A DNA stretch of 64,000 nucleotides from assembly GCF_010365865.1 (NCBI RefSeq), contig NZ_CP048020.1:744001-808000 (forward strand). Direction: 5' to 3'. Under the pieces are notes generated by a model. That model did not search any database. It was not told the DNA's origin and saw nothing but the letters and a program-made list of their open reading frames with translations. The stretch comes from Treponema vincentii. GTDB lineage: Bacteria > Spirochaetota > Spirochaetia > Treponematales > Treponemataceae. A program made the translations under genes and the position numbers. Below, piece after piece: positions 40,001 to 48,263 of the stretch; positions within the stretch are counted from its first letter, which is position 1; each line of letters opens with the position of its first letter.

Positions 40001-43000
40001 AGCGGCAAAACGTAAAGGCGAAATAACGATAAAAATCGAAATAGTTGATGTGGGGCAAAACTTGTTGAGAGAAGAAACCGTAAAGCTGAACTTCGATATT
40101 ACGCCTCCTGCAGGTGATTTGGGAGACTTTATCTACAGATACAGCGGAAACGTCAGGGTATCTTCCATAGCGGATTCCAATCTTGCACAAAAAGTAAAAG
40201 AGTATGCGCCCGGTCCGACTCCCGATTATAGTAAACTGCGTCTTTTAATCAACGATAAGATCCGCACAGTAACAGGCGTTAGTGGAAATACCGTGTCTTT
40301 TACCCCCAATCTTGATAGAGCGGGCATGTACAATTGTCTTTTGTATAAAGCGCCGTATATTATACGGAACGACGGTGGAAACTGGATTGTGCGCGGTGTT
40401 GCAAACGACGACGGCTCGGGCATAAAAAAGATTGAAGCGACGGTTACCGTTGACGGGGTGTCCGAATCAAGCGGTGAAATTACAGGAAATAAAATAACCA
40501 AACATCTCGGCGGGCAAGTCAGCTGGGAAGGAGAAATCAATTTAAGCACCCTAAAGGACGGTAAAGGAAAACTGAGCTGCAAGATTTATGATGATCAGGA
40601 TAACGTATATACAGTTCCCGATATCGATGTTGTTGTAAAAAACAAGCCGATTGTTGTTTCTAAAGTTACGCTCATGACCGACATAGCAGGCAGCCCTGAG
40701 AGCTTCGAAAACAACGCTATAAATAAGGCTCTTAAAAATCCAAAGCAAGACAGCAATCTTGACTTTACCGCAGATTTTGAGAGTACCGAATTTGCTTTTA
40801 AGAATAAGAATAATTCAAAGATAAAGGTTGACTTTACCGGCGGATACGGTACGGTAAAATATCAGCTTAAAAAAGAAAACGGTACTCTATTGGGAGGGCT
40901 TACCGATATTACAAGCGGCGGTGAAATCGACTTAAAGGATCATTTTGGCACGGCTGCAGACAAAATCAACAATTCAAACGGTACGCCGACAAAAATTATC
41001 CTTGAGTTATGGGACGAAACGGCGGGCTATACACAAGGCACGGATTCCGCTTTTGCAAAAGTCAATATTACTACGCTTTTTGAAGCTATCGATACTAAAC
41101 CGCCGACGGTGGTCATTCTCCCGTTCCATTGGAACAGCGAAAACGATAACTCACTATACGAAAACAAACGCGCCAACGGACATGTGGAAATCGCAAAGAT
41201 TAACAGTTTAGGTAACGATCACTCTTCCGTTTCGGGTAAAGTTACCCTACGTGGTTTTGCGTATGACAATGTTAAAATCGATTCAATTACGGCTGAGGTA
41301 TCCGGTAAAACACTGACGGCTACGCTTTCCGGCAGCGGCTCTACTTGGACGGCGGGAACAATAACTTCGGCAGATGGTATCGTATTAACCGTGGAAAAAC
41401 TCGGTGCCGACTATCTTGGCTATTATGTCGCATGGAAGCTTGATTGGGACACTGAAAAAGCGGGCGTAGGGCTTGCGAAAGACATTAAAGTAACGGCTAA
41501 CGATGGAACAACGACATTTTCCGATACCGGAGTGACTACAGCAAAAACAACAGGCGTTACCCGGAGCGAAAAAAGATCTGCAGAAAACGCTGTTTTCGCA
41601 AATAAGAAGCCGGGACAGTTCGTTGTGTTTACAAAAGGCGAAACGCAGTACCTTACACGTATAAGAAGCGTAACAGGCAATAAGGTAATGCTTGAAGATG
41701 ACGTCCCCACTGAGGCAAATACGGTTTCTATGTACGCTTATACTGCAAACGAGCCGAAAACAACGGTAAACGTTGTGCCGTATATAACGGAGATAGTAAC
41801 AGGATTAACAAGTGCAGACAGCGGATTTAAAGGTGCTTTCTCACGTGCATCGACCGGCGAATATCCGGTACGGCAAAAGGAAAAGATTAAGATAACCGGC
41901 TTTAATCTGAGCGGGGCTAGCTATAAGCTTAACGGAGTGGCACTAACAGGAACTACAGATTATGAAATTAAGCCTGCGCACTCTACCGGCGAGCTTGTTG
42001 CGACGGTCAGTTCCGTAGAATCTATCAACAACAAGGTTAATGTTTCCAAGCCGTATAACATTGAAGCAAACAATATGAATAATGATGTGCTTACGGCAAA
42101 TCGTAAGCTCTTTGTGTGGGAAACGAAAGAATTGATCAACAATGCCGCATTGGAAAGTCCGCAGTTTGTGATGGATAAAGATTCAAAATACTATTTGACG
42201 TATGGTAATTTAAAAAGTTTTGGTAGTAATGGCGATGCTATGAGATTGTCAACTAAGATTAATGGAATAGAAAATAATGACTGGGAAAAGTGTTACAGTA
42301 AATACCATAACACTGTCATTGCTTATGACGAAAGCGGAAAACCCTATCTCGGTGCAACAAATACGGATAGAGCTAGCGACAGCACGGCTTTTACGCTCTT
42401 TTTCCAAGAAGCGCAAGTAGGAGCATACGCTTATTCTACTAATGGGCAAAAACGTCGTCTTGAAAATTCTAATAATGCAATTAGAGGAGTATATGATGTA
42501 AACCGTGTACAAATTCCAAAAATGGCGGTTAGAGGCCGTGGTACATCCTCTAATCCTGCAAGGTTGGCGCTCGTGTATTTTGATAAAAATGTTGCAAATG
42601 ATGCTCCCGTGAAATTCCGTTACGGTACGGTAAAATCGTCAACCAATGTTACAGGAGGATTGAGCTATAATATTGAACCGGATGGCAGTGGTGCACAGCC
42701 GAATAATTCGGGTTCGGCAAAAGGTTATGAAGTCGTTGCAAACAAAAGCTCAACCTATAAGGGAGGCGGATATGCAGCTGTAGGACTTACTTCCAACAAT
42801 AGGGCTATTGTTGTATGGTACGATGCGTCGCATTCACAATTGATATATAGCTATCGCGATATGGGTACTGGCAGTTATACAGAGCCGACGGATTCTGATA
42901 GGTTTACAAGTCAATGGCAGAATCATGCAGTTGTTATCGACAGCGGAGCTCCGCTTTATGTAGACCTCGTTGTCGATGATCAAGATGGTGTTCACATCGG

Positions 43001-43454
43001 GTACTATTCAGGCAGCAATAACGGCGTTCGTTATGCATACCTTGCACCCGCAAAGGTGAAAGGGTCAAGTAAGCCGAACACCGGCGATTTTAAAATTGCA
43101 ACGGTTGATACGTATATGAACCCGGGCTCTTACCTTAAAATAGGCGTGCGCAAAGAAAACAACAAGCAAGTGCCATATGTAAGTTACTATCATAACGGCT
43201 TTTTTGGATCAGCAAATGCAGCTCGTATTGCCTGGCTTAAAGACGGTATTGCTTCTGCCGCCGATGTTAAAAACGGCGTTGAGAATGGTAAGTTTACCGG
43301 TAATTGGGTGGTTATGACCGTGCCGGCAAGTAACGGTATTCAGCAGTATACAATTTGTCAGGGTGTACCTACTGGCGGTATTTATCAGGATAAGGTTATC
43401 GCCGCATACTTTACAAATGCGAATTATGAGATGGCGGTGCTGACTAAGAATTGA
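37017..43454 (+). CDS. Giant lipoprotein with Ig-like modules and C-terminal propeller-like region
   Basis: 2145 residues from ATG 37017 (GGAG 10 bases upstream; longer in-frame starts lack a signal peptide). Signal peptide with lipobox GFTC, so lipid-anchored. The first ~1750 residues contain repeated Ig-like modules, each starting with a Pro-rich strand and a GTV/G-x-A turn: SGEITYPNAGETPIRGSFIL, TAPIADLKYPPANAEQAGT, KPVVTILSPQQNQTLGGTV, KPPTVVILPFHWNSENDNS. The last ~400 residues (ALESPQFVMDKDSKYYLTYG, NKSSTYKGGGYAAVG, HAVVIDSGAPLYVDLVVD) look like a beta-propeller of the sialidase/BNR type. Likely a surface adhesin or carbohydrate-binding protein; function not proved. Its stop lies inside a family A stem. 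Confidence 0.8.
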   Translation: MKKMNRAVSVVLIILTAIVGFTCKPGLGSQIDILPPSGEITYPNAGETPIRGSFILRGTAKDDDGIQSIAVVFENIETKDRTRSFPAILTKPGADDTDWTANIANESVGTVPGHELVKEYPIPDGEYTAIVSVTDKGGKISTFTKNYKIDNTPPVFIVQRPSTIIINDDSTAQADPYGSVFTVIGQAEDRSKIEDLTLKVDGTNISVSKKFVGKNINEEIATATKNASDFTDPLYKYNADHASPKIKAHISLTDNARFFKGDGNEGEGNTSEWYYLRDRDIKSVLEKGYTADVINDYFAGKKGSASSPDKTQQLLAKLYDDNDTEGQSVKQILKDARIMTNGSSGVQKFSLFTLDPNKSPGFKVTNGTNFPQSYPATTPDADLPRPGVEFFSGSVRPKVSLKLIPNKNGTSLVNTFTYNGYRASGIVINMYKCNDDVSYVTSGDKKILNLVQSATPAYSLKFADLSTQDEHDNVVTGANELTVEWKLPNPATFSAGCYVIEVEGKDTQNNDFVAYDRNNSPGGSFVIKFEAAGDHLMILPVAPSGFVKEAFNVIANVSSGQPVTKVCYKLDGAAGESDTELPHSSGTEWKTAAPVSGTLFDSLSEGEHKVHFWAKNNAGQTATANIAFIKDTTAPIADLKYPPANAEQAGTQRIMGYVTDAHAGVNKDGTKYIIGKQVSVPTPATTGWRVMDKTTPVSWEFTYNLDDFSSNPASHGYPVTGKPDVYDIPVYILTEDNIGNKAVKPFTVRYDSAGDKPVVTILSPQQNQTLGGTVQIFGTAAARLGTPADIGNVYIQFSKNGNFNDTANGNMTFGTSGGGYDADWHKGGDGQLVPGTEGPNGGSNWQISINGNEAFNNPSGQNWNVYFRVRAKNKTTNKYGPWSEPVKIFIDKAYPTIGSPDPLKLVNKSDGLNPINYTPGMWITDGKKLIGSLYDDSGIKTVKISSPELLGNQKYNLQQALSQGWIAEDTAHAPASPGAKNYALQIPLDLSPLSEAAKRKGEITIKIEIVDVGQNLLREETVKLNFDITPPAGDLGDFIYRYSGNVRVSSIADSNLAQKVKEYAPGPTPDYSKLRLLINDKIRTVTGVSGNTVSFTPNLDRAGMYNCLLYKAPYIIRNDGGNWIVRGVANDDGSGIKKIEATVTVDGVSESSGEITGNKITKHLGGQVSWEGEINLSTLKDGKGKLSCKIYDDQDNVYTVPDIDVVVKNKPIVVSKVTLMTDIAGSPESFENNAINKALKNPKQDSNLDFTADFESTEFAFKNKNNSKIKVDFTGGYGTVKYQLKKENGTLLGGLTDITSGGEIDLKDHFGTAADKINNSNGTPTKIILELWDETAGYTQGTDSAFAKVNITTLFEAIDTKPPTVVILPFHWNSENDNSLYENKRANGHVEIAKINSLGNDHSSVSGKVTLRGFAYDNVKIDSITAEVSGKTLTATLSGSGSTWTAGTITSADGIVLTVEKLGADYLGYYVAWKLDWDTEKAGVGLAKDIKVTANDGTTTFSDTGVTTAKTTGVTRSEKRSAENAVFANKKPGQFVVFTKGETQYLTRIRSVTGNKVMLEDDVPTEANTVSMYAYTANEPKTTVNVVPYITEIVTGLTSADSGFKGAFSRASTGEYPVRQKEKIKITGFNLSGASYKLNGVALTGTTDYEIKPAHSTGELVATVSSVESINNKVNVSKPYNIEANNMNNDVLTANRKLFVWETKELINNAALESPQFVMDKDSKYYLTYGNLKSFGSNGDAMRLSTKINGIENNDWEKCYSKYHNTVIAYDESGKPYLGATNTDRASDSTAFTLFFQEAQVGAYAYSTNGQKRRLENSNNAIRGVYDVNRVQIPKMAVRGRGTSSNPARLALVYFDKNVANDAPVKFRYGTVKSSTNVTGGLSYNIEPDGSGAQPNNSGSAKGYEVVANKSSTYKGGGYAAVGLTSNNRAIVVWYDASHSQLIYSYRDMGTGSYTEPTDSDRFTSQWQNHAVVIDSGAPLYVDLVVDDQDGVHIGYYSGSNNGVRYAYLAPAKVKGSSKPNTGDFKIATVDTYMNPGSYLKIGVRKENNKQVPYVSYYHNGFFGSANAARIAWLKDGIASAADVKNGVENGKFTGNWVVMTVPASNGIQQYTICQGVPTGGIYQDKVIAAYFTNANYEMAVLTKN

Positions 43455-43630
43455 CATTCTTGTCAATTCTTAGACACGAGATTTGTGCACAAGCACAAAT
43501 CTCGCTACTGCATGGAACCTCCGCCGTCCGTGGCAAGTTCAAAAATTGACCTCCTTGTCAATTTTTGAACGCGAATTTTGGCAAAGCCAAAATATCGCTA
43601 CTGCTGAGAACCACCGCCATCCGCGGCGGG
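43444..43630 (+). repeat. Two tandem family A units overlapping a stop codon
   Basis: Unit 1: hairpin 1 CTAAGAATTGAC/GTCAATTCTTAG (43444-43473), hairpin 2 CGAGATTTGTGC/GCACAAATCTCG, CTACTGC, CCTCCGCCGTCCGTGG. Unit 2: GTTCAAAAATTGAC/GTCAATTTTTGAAC, GCGAATTTTGGC/GCCAAAATATCGC, TACTGC, CCACCGCCATCCGCGG. The TGA of the giant gene is inside the first stem. Confidence 0.85.
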
Positions 43631-43791
43631 GATGATTGAAAGCCCGGTAGGCAGCACTTGCCGGCTGTTTTATATGAAAGGTGCAGGGTTCCGAGTCGTT
43701 CGGATAAAAGGGTTGGCAAAAGTGAAAAAGTAAGGGATAATACAGGGGGGGTATGATAACGGACGGTGTGTTGTACTGCGAGGAGGAAAAG

Positions 43792-44136
43792 ATGATAGTA
43801 AGCGGTAATAATGAGTTACGGGAAGTTTTAGGAATCTCTGCTGATGAAGAAAGAGATATTATAAACTTTCTGCAAGGTGCAGTGTATTGTTGGTGTAAAA
43901 ATAGAAAAAATGAATGGTTCTCTCTACGTGATTTAATGGGAGGTGATAATTATTACTGGAACGATACACCTATGATTAAATTATGGGAAAAGCATAGTAA
44001 TTTAAAAAAAGCTGATCCTGTTGATGAAGCCGGAAAAGATGGTGGATGGTTATTAAAAAAAGTAGTGCAGAAAGATAAAAGAAAATTTGAAACAAAAGAA
44101 GAAGATAGGATTAGAAAGTATCGGTGGATACAATAA
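43792..44136 (+). CDS. Hypothetical protein
   Basis: 114 residues from ATG 43792, chosen for AGGAGG 5 bases upstream. AT-rich, unlike the core genes. KNRKNEWFSLRDLMGGDNYY and WEKHSNLKKADPVDEAGKD are soluble, charged sequences. Not recognised. Following fragments of DUF3800 type suggest a transferred or defence-like patch, as inference. Confidence 0.6.
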   Translation: MIVSGNNELREVLGISADEERDIINFLQGAVYCWCKNRKNEWFSLRDLMGGDNYYWNDTPMIKLWEKHSNLKKADPVDEAGKDGGWLLKKVVQKDKRKFETKEEDRIRKYRWIQ

Positions 44137-44282
44137 AAAAGCCTCAATACCGATTCAACCTGATGTTAACTTATGGCTTGCTTAGAGAAGATAAGTCTAA
44201 TCTACCGATTATCTATTTATCCGATTGGTTGTTTTTGATAGAAGCAAAGAGTGTGGCAGGTTGGATGAGAAAATTGGTATGA
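44124..44282 (+). CDS. Possible 52-residue ORF, probably a gene fragment
   Basis: GTG 44124, overlapping the previous stop; reads KKPQYRFNLMLTYGLLRED and SDWLFLIEAKSVAGWMRKL. No clear ribosome site. Looks coding but is not recognised; may be the stump of a longer accessory gene. Confidence 0.3.
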   Translation: MDTIKKPQYRFNLMLTYGLLREDKSNLPIIYLSDWLFLIEAKSVAGWMRKLV

Positions 44283-44335
44283 AATATTGGATGTAACTGC
44301 CACAGGGTGGAAAATTAAAACGAAGAAAAGAAATA

Positions 44336-44590
44336 TTGACTTTGTATTTACTATACGCCGATGATTCAGGAGTAACTTCAGACCCAGATGTAAAATACAG
44401 TGTTTTGGCAGGTTTTGCAACTTTTGAAAATCAAACATATTGGATTCAGAAAGCTGTAGATGATATTATGCTAAAATATATAGGCAGGGCAGATTTAGAA
44501 TTACATGTAAGTCCTATAAGAAGCGGAAGAGGTATATGGAGAAGTTTTCCAAAAGAAAATAGGGGATTGGAACGCAGCTCCCATCGCTAA
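44336..44590 (+). pseudogene. DUF3800 protein, N-terminal fragment
   Basis: Opens with LTLYLLYADDSG (the Asp-rich start typical of DUF3800, here with TTG start) and continues FATFENQTYWIQKAVDDIML, ELHVSPIRSGRGIWRSFPK. After about 78 residues the sequence passes into the short repeat GCAGCTCCCATCGCTAACCCT that also occurs at 53.56 kb, and stops. The remaining ~150 residues of a normal DUF3800 protein (putative RNase H-like, often in mobile or defence regions) are absent. Confidence 0.65.
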
Positions 44591-44592
44591 CC

Positions 44593-45393
44593 CTACAGTC
44601 TTGTTTCCGTATCCCACAGGATAATTGCTTTTACCACAGACTCTTCCGCAGCAATCATACTGTCTTTTGCTTTTCCAGTTAAAAGCTGCATAACGGCTGT
44701 TTTTTCTTCCGGGCTATAATCAATTCCTTGTATATAATCTTCAATAGTATGAGTTGTACTGCGGACTTGCTTATCAAACACAACTTCGGGGCAGTAGCCC
44801 ATAAGCCAGAGTATATTCCACACACCGTAGACATAGTTTTTATCGTTATGCGGTAACCTAAATAATTTCCGCCCAAGGAGCTGCTCTATCTCTTCTTGAA
44901 CGGAATCTTTTTCATACACAGTCCGCTCCAGCATGCAGTATTTTTTTGAAATCATATTCATCCGCTGTATATGTTCGATGGAGGCGATAGCAGGCGTCAT
45001 ACAGGCGAATACAAAATCGAATTCATTTTCTGTGTTAAAGGTTTCCATCCAGTTTCCATGAATCAGCTTTGCTTGCGGGATATGCTGCAATTTTTCTTGC
45101 GCATACGCAAGCATCTTTGAAGAAATATCGATACCGGTAAGGTGCGGAGTATATGCCGCAAATTCAAGTAAATGCCTTCCTGTTCCGCACCCGATATCCA
45201 GAATGCGAGTATCCGCTTTGAGCAGTTGTCGGTCTTTTATGAGCCGGAATACAAAACCATTGGCAAACTGTTTTGGTTTTTTTTCGGTGCGTTCATAAAA
45301 GTCTTGACTTTTATTATCCCACATCTGTTCGGCACGGGCTTCGTTTTGGTCTTTGTGAATATACTGTTCAAAATCATACATCGTTAGTTCCAT
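44593..45393 (-). CDS. Class I SAM-dependent methyltransferase
   Basis: 266 residues. SAM-binding motif ILDIGCGTGRHLLEFAAYTP with acidic GIDISSKMLAYAQEKL; FDFVFACMTPAI follows at the usual spacing. Small-molecule methyltransferase of unknown substrate. ATG 45393 or 45381. It is 9 bases downstream of a PadR regulator, so the two are one operon. Its end abuts the DUF3800 fragment and the short repeat. Confidence 0.82.
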   Translation of the reverse strand: MELTMYDFEQYIHKDQNEARAEQMWDNKSQDFYERTEKKPKQFANGFVFRLIKDRQLLKADTRILDIGCGTGRHLLEFAAYTPHLTGIDISSKMLAYAQEKLQHIPQAKLIHGNWMETFNTENEFDFVFACMTPAIASIEHIQRMNMISKKYCMLERTVYEKDSVQEEIEQLLGRKLFRLPHNDKNYVYGVWNILWLMGYCPEVVFDKQVRSTTHTIEDYIQGIDYSPEEKTAVMQLLTGKAKDSMIAAEESVVKAIILWDTETRL

Positions 45394-45402
45394 AATTATA
45401 AA

Positions 45403-45744
45403 TTACACCTTCCTTTCATTAAATTTTTGTAAAAACACCTCAAAATTATGTTTGCGGATTTCTATATCTTCCTTCCATTCATGTAAATCATCTTTTCCGC
45501 TTTGCGTAATCGCATATTTTTTCCGGGCAGCTCCTTCCGGCGGCAATTCCCATTCCATCGTTACCAAGCCTTCTTTTTCCAAACTGCTCAGACAGCGGTA
45601 CACTGTTGACATATCGATTGTAAAGCCGGGAAAATCTTGCAGTAGGATTGAGTGTATATCCCGCGGATTAAGCGGCTGTTTTGCAAGAATAACTAAGATA
45701 AATGCCGTCAAATGTTTAAACTTCGATTTTTCATTGATATTCAT
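45403..45744 (-). CDS. PadR-family transcriptional regulator
   Basis: 113 residues: winged-helix fold with LNPRDIHSILLQDFPGFTIDMSTVYRCLSSLEKEGLV spread over residues 25-62, and the C-terminal dimer helix. PadR regulators often control adjacent efflux or detoxification genes; here the partner is the methyltransferase downstream. No operator was identified. Confidence 0.85.
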   Translation of the reverse strand: MNINEKSKFKHLTAFILVILAKQPLNPRDIHSILLQDFPGFTIDMSTVYRCLSSLEKEGLVTMEWELPPEGAARKKYAITQSGKDDLHEWKEDIEIRKHNFEVFLQKFNERKV

Positions 45745-45816
45745 TCCTCTGCGTTCCCCTTATAGCGGTTTTACCATCAAACTCAGCAATATACCTCCTC
45801 ATGATAATCCGCATTA

Positions 45817-46077
45817 TCATTTTTTATAGTGATATCTGAACGAAATAAATACCAGTTGCTTTTCATCCGCCTGATACACTATTCGATGTTCCTGATTGAT
45901 TCTTCTCGACCAGTATCCCGATAAAGCATGTTTGAGCGGTTCAGGTTTTCCTTTTCCTGTAAACGGCGTTCGTTCTATTTCTTTTATCAGATCGTTTATT
46001 TTTTCCAAAATTTTTTTATCGGTATTAAACCAATAGATATAGTCATTCCATGCTTCATCTGTAAAAAGCTTATTCAT
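45817..46077 (-). CDS. yoeB: YoeB toxin (ribosome-dependent mRNA interferase)
   Basis: 86 residues. FTDEAWNDYIYWFNTDKKIL at the start and the active-site pattern PEPLKHALSGYWSRRI, HRIVYQ, RYHYKK keep the Glu, Arg, His and Tyr used by YoeB. It cleaves mRNA in the ribosomal A site. Overlaps the antitoxin gene by 8 bases. Confidence 0.93.
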   Translation of the reverse strand: MNKLFTDEAWNDYIYWFNTDKKILEKINDLIKEIERTPFTGKGKPEPLKHALSGYWSRRINQEHRIVYQADEKQLVFISFRYHYKK

Positions 46078-46327
46078 TTTCTAAAAGCTCATGGCTGTGC
46101 AAATTGCCGTTTCTATGCTGTTCAATCGACTTTTTTAGGTGTTCGGCGTTTGCTTCGTTGCGCAGCAGATAATCGGTTTCAACCAGACTGTTGTATTCAT
46201 GTACCGATAATAGTACAAGATTTTCAGAATTTTTCCGTGCAATCATTAACGGTTCATAATCATAATACACTTTGTCCATATATGTTTTTAAGTTTCGCCG
46301 TAAATCGGAATACGTAATAACATCCAT
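46070..46327 (-). CDS. yefM: YefM-type antitoxin
   Basis: 85 residues, Phd/YefM fold (ITYSDLRRNLKTYMDKVYYD, ARKNSENLVLLSVHEYNSL). The C-terminal half is the toxin-neutralising tail. GGAGACATTACTTATGG places GGAG 7 bases before ATG 46327. It should repress its own promoter through the palindrome at 46344-46367. Confidence 0.9.
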   Translation of the reverse strand: MDVITYSDLRRNLKTYMDKVYYDYEPLMIARKNSENLVLLSVHEYNSLVETDYLLRNEANAEHLKKSIEQHRNGNLHSHELLENE

Positions 46328-46343
46328 AAGTAATGTCTCCTTT

Positions 46344-46367
46344 ATAAGTACAACATATTGTACTTAT
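46344..46367 (-). promoter_or_regulatory. yefM-yoeB operator
   Basis: Perfect inverted repeat with arms ATAAGTACAA and TTGTACTTAT separated by 4 bases, 17 bases before the yefM start. GTAC-centred palindromes are known YefM operators. Confidence 0.75.
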
Positions 46368-46376
46368 GGTAAAAAG

Positions 46377-48263
46377 TCAATTCTCTTTACCAAACACTTT
46401 CGTTATGCGGCCTTCTTCCACAATGCGTCCGGCATCCATACGGTACACATAGTCGGCGACTTTTTTTACAAGATCGATGTCGTGTGTAACCAGCAGCATC
46501 GAAAAGCCCAGCTCGTATTGCAGCTGTTTTAAAAGCCGCATGATATTCACCTTGGATGAATCGTCGAGCATAGCGTTTATTTCATCTGCAAGCAGCAAGA
46601 CCGGCTGCATCGAAAGCGCCCGTGCAATCGCCGTTTTTTGCCGCTGTCCGCCGGATAGTTCCCGCGCTTTTTTATTCAGCATTGCAGCATCGGCGGGAAG
46701 ACCGCATAGCTTTGCATACTTCACCGCTGTTTCCGTAAAGGCAGCGGCTCCTTTATGATAGCGGATGACGGAGGGTTCGGCAATAATTTCCTGTACGGTG
46801 AGCGCAGTGTTCATTGAAGAAAAGGCATCCTGTTCTACAATTTGCAGGACATGTTCCCGTGCAAGCAAATCGTTTTTTTCTATTGCTGTGCCGTTAAACA
46901 CGATGGAACCTGCATCTTTGTTCAAAAGCCCTGCAATGATATGCAGTACGGTCGTTTTCCCCGAACCCGACTTTCCGAGGAGCGCAACAATTTCTCCATG
47001 CCGCACCCGCAGAGAGCAGTCTTTGACGGCGACTGTTTTTTCTTTCCCCGTATCAAACGTCTTTGAAATATTCCGGACGCTTAAAATGGTTTGTATGCCG
47101 TTTTTTGCACACGTGCATCCTTCGCTGCATTCCGGCGGTAGATACGGCGTATACGATAAACACTCGCTGCTTTTTTGTGTACACCGCTCATAAAACGGAC
47201 AGCTTTGGCGTTCATCCGCTTCTTTAATGCCCCACAAATCCTTCCATGGATTTAGATAGGTACTTGATTGCAGCAGCGCAGCGGTGTACGGGTGCTTTGC
47301 CTCTTCCAAGATGTTTTTCGTTTTACCTTTTTCGATAATATATCCGTGCAGCAGCACCATCAGATTATCAGTAAGGGTTTCAATCACTTCAAGATCATGG
47401 GAAACAATCAGCATCGCCGTACCGTATTCACGGTGAATCTTTTGTAAAAGCTGCAATATCTGTTGCTTTGATGCGGGATCCAACGCGGTTGTCGGCTCGT
47501 CGATTAACAGGAGCGGCGGATGCAGGCAAATTGCCATTGCGATAAACACCCGCTGCCGCAGACCTCCCGAAAGTTCATGCGGATACCGGCCTTTTACACT
47601 CGGTTCCAGTCCGACGGAATGGAGCACTACAGCAAGTTCTTGTTCCAGCAGCGTAGTATCGGTTATTTCTTTGCGCAGAACTTCGGCAATTTGCTCTCCC
47701 ACGATCAGCGCAGGATTGAGCCGCTCATCCTGATTTTGAAAGACCAAACCGATTTCCTTAAAGCGGAGATTCTTCCATTCGGCTTTTCCGGCACTTTGTA
47801 TTTCTCTGCCGTTGTAGATGATCTTGCCGGTTACTTCAGCCGCACTACCGGCATTGACAGCTCCGCCGCCGCGCTTTTCCTGCAGTAAGCCCATAATAGC
47901 TGAAAGCAATGTGCTTTTCCCGCCGCCGGACTCCCCGATAATGCCGCAAAGTTCTCCCCGCTTTAACGAAAAGCTCACGTTCCGTATGCCGGTTTCGGTT
48001 CTATCAGTATCAGCGGCTGCGGTGTTCTGAGTCTCTGTCTTACGGGTATCACCGGCTGTGGTAGTCTGAACCTCTGTCTTACCGGCATCACCTGCTGCGG
48101 TAGCCTGAAGCTCTGTCTTATCGGCATCACCGATTGCAGCCGTTTGTGTCTCCGCCTTGCCTGTATTGCCGGCAGCGTTCGGTTCGTGCGTTTTCCGTTT
48201 TGAATCTGCGCTGCGGTATCTTACCGTGAGGTTTTCAACCCTGAGTATTTCGTCCGGTATCAT
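46377..48263 (-). CDS. Fused double ABC ATPase of a peptide/nickel-type importer
   Basis: 628 residues: OppD-like plus OppF-like ATPases in one chain. First domain Walker A GESGGGKST at 110-118, LSGGLRQRVFIAM, LLLIDEPTTALD; second GKSGSGKTT, LSGGQRQKTAIARAL, VLLLADEINAMLD (Ile-Asn replaces the usual Pro-Thr). A Cys-rich OppD-type linker (CPFYERCTQKSSEC) joins them. Residues 32-92 are a tandem repeat of 13 residues (GDADKTELQATAA type, about 4.5 copies) inserted before the first Walker A. ATG overlaps the upstream permease stop by 4 bases (ATGA). Confidence 0.88.
   Translation of the reverse strand: MIPDEILRVENLTVRYRSADSKRKTHEPNAAGNTGKAETQTAAIGDADKTELQATAAGDAGKTEVQTTTAGDTRKTETQNTAAADTDRTETGIRNVSFSLKRGELCGIIGESGGGKSTLLSAIMGLLQEKRGGGAVNAGSAAEVTGKIIYNGREIQSAGKAEWKNLRFKEIGLVFQNQDERLNPALIVGEQIAEVLRKEITDTTLLEQELAVVLHSVGLEPSVKGRYPHELSGGLRQRVFIAMAICLHPPLLLIDEPTTALDPASKQQILQLLQKIHREYGTAMLIVSHDLEVIETLTDNLMVLLHGYIIEKGKTKNILEEAKHPYTAALLQSSTYLNPWKDLWGIKEADERQSCPFYERCTQKSSECLSYTPYLPPECSEGCTCAKNGIQTILSVRNISKTFDTGKEKTVAVKDCSLRVRHGEIVALLGKSGSGKTTVLHIIAGLLNKDAGSIVFNGTAIEKNDLLAREHVLQIVEQDAFSSMNTALTVQEIIAEPSVIRYHKGAAAFTETAVKYAKLCGLPADAAMLNKKARELSGGQRQKTAIARALSMQPVLLLADEINAMLDDSSKVNIMRLLKQLQYELGFSMLLVTHDIDLVKKVADYVYRMDAGRIVEEGRITKVFGKEN
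47988..48170 (-). repeat. 39-bp minisatellite inside the ATPase gene
   Basis: Codes for four to five 13-residue repeats (GDAGKTEVQTTTA and variants). Copies differ at several positions, so it is not a very recent expansion. Confidence 0.7.
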
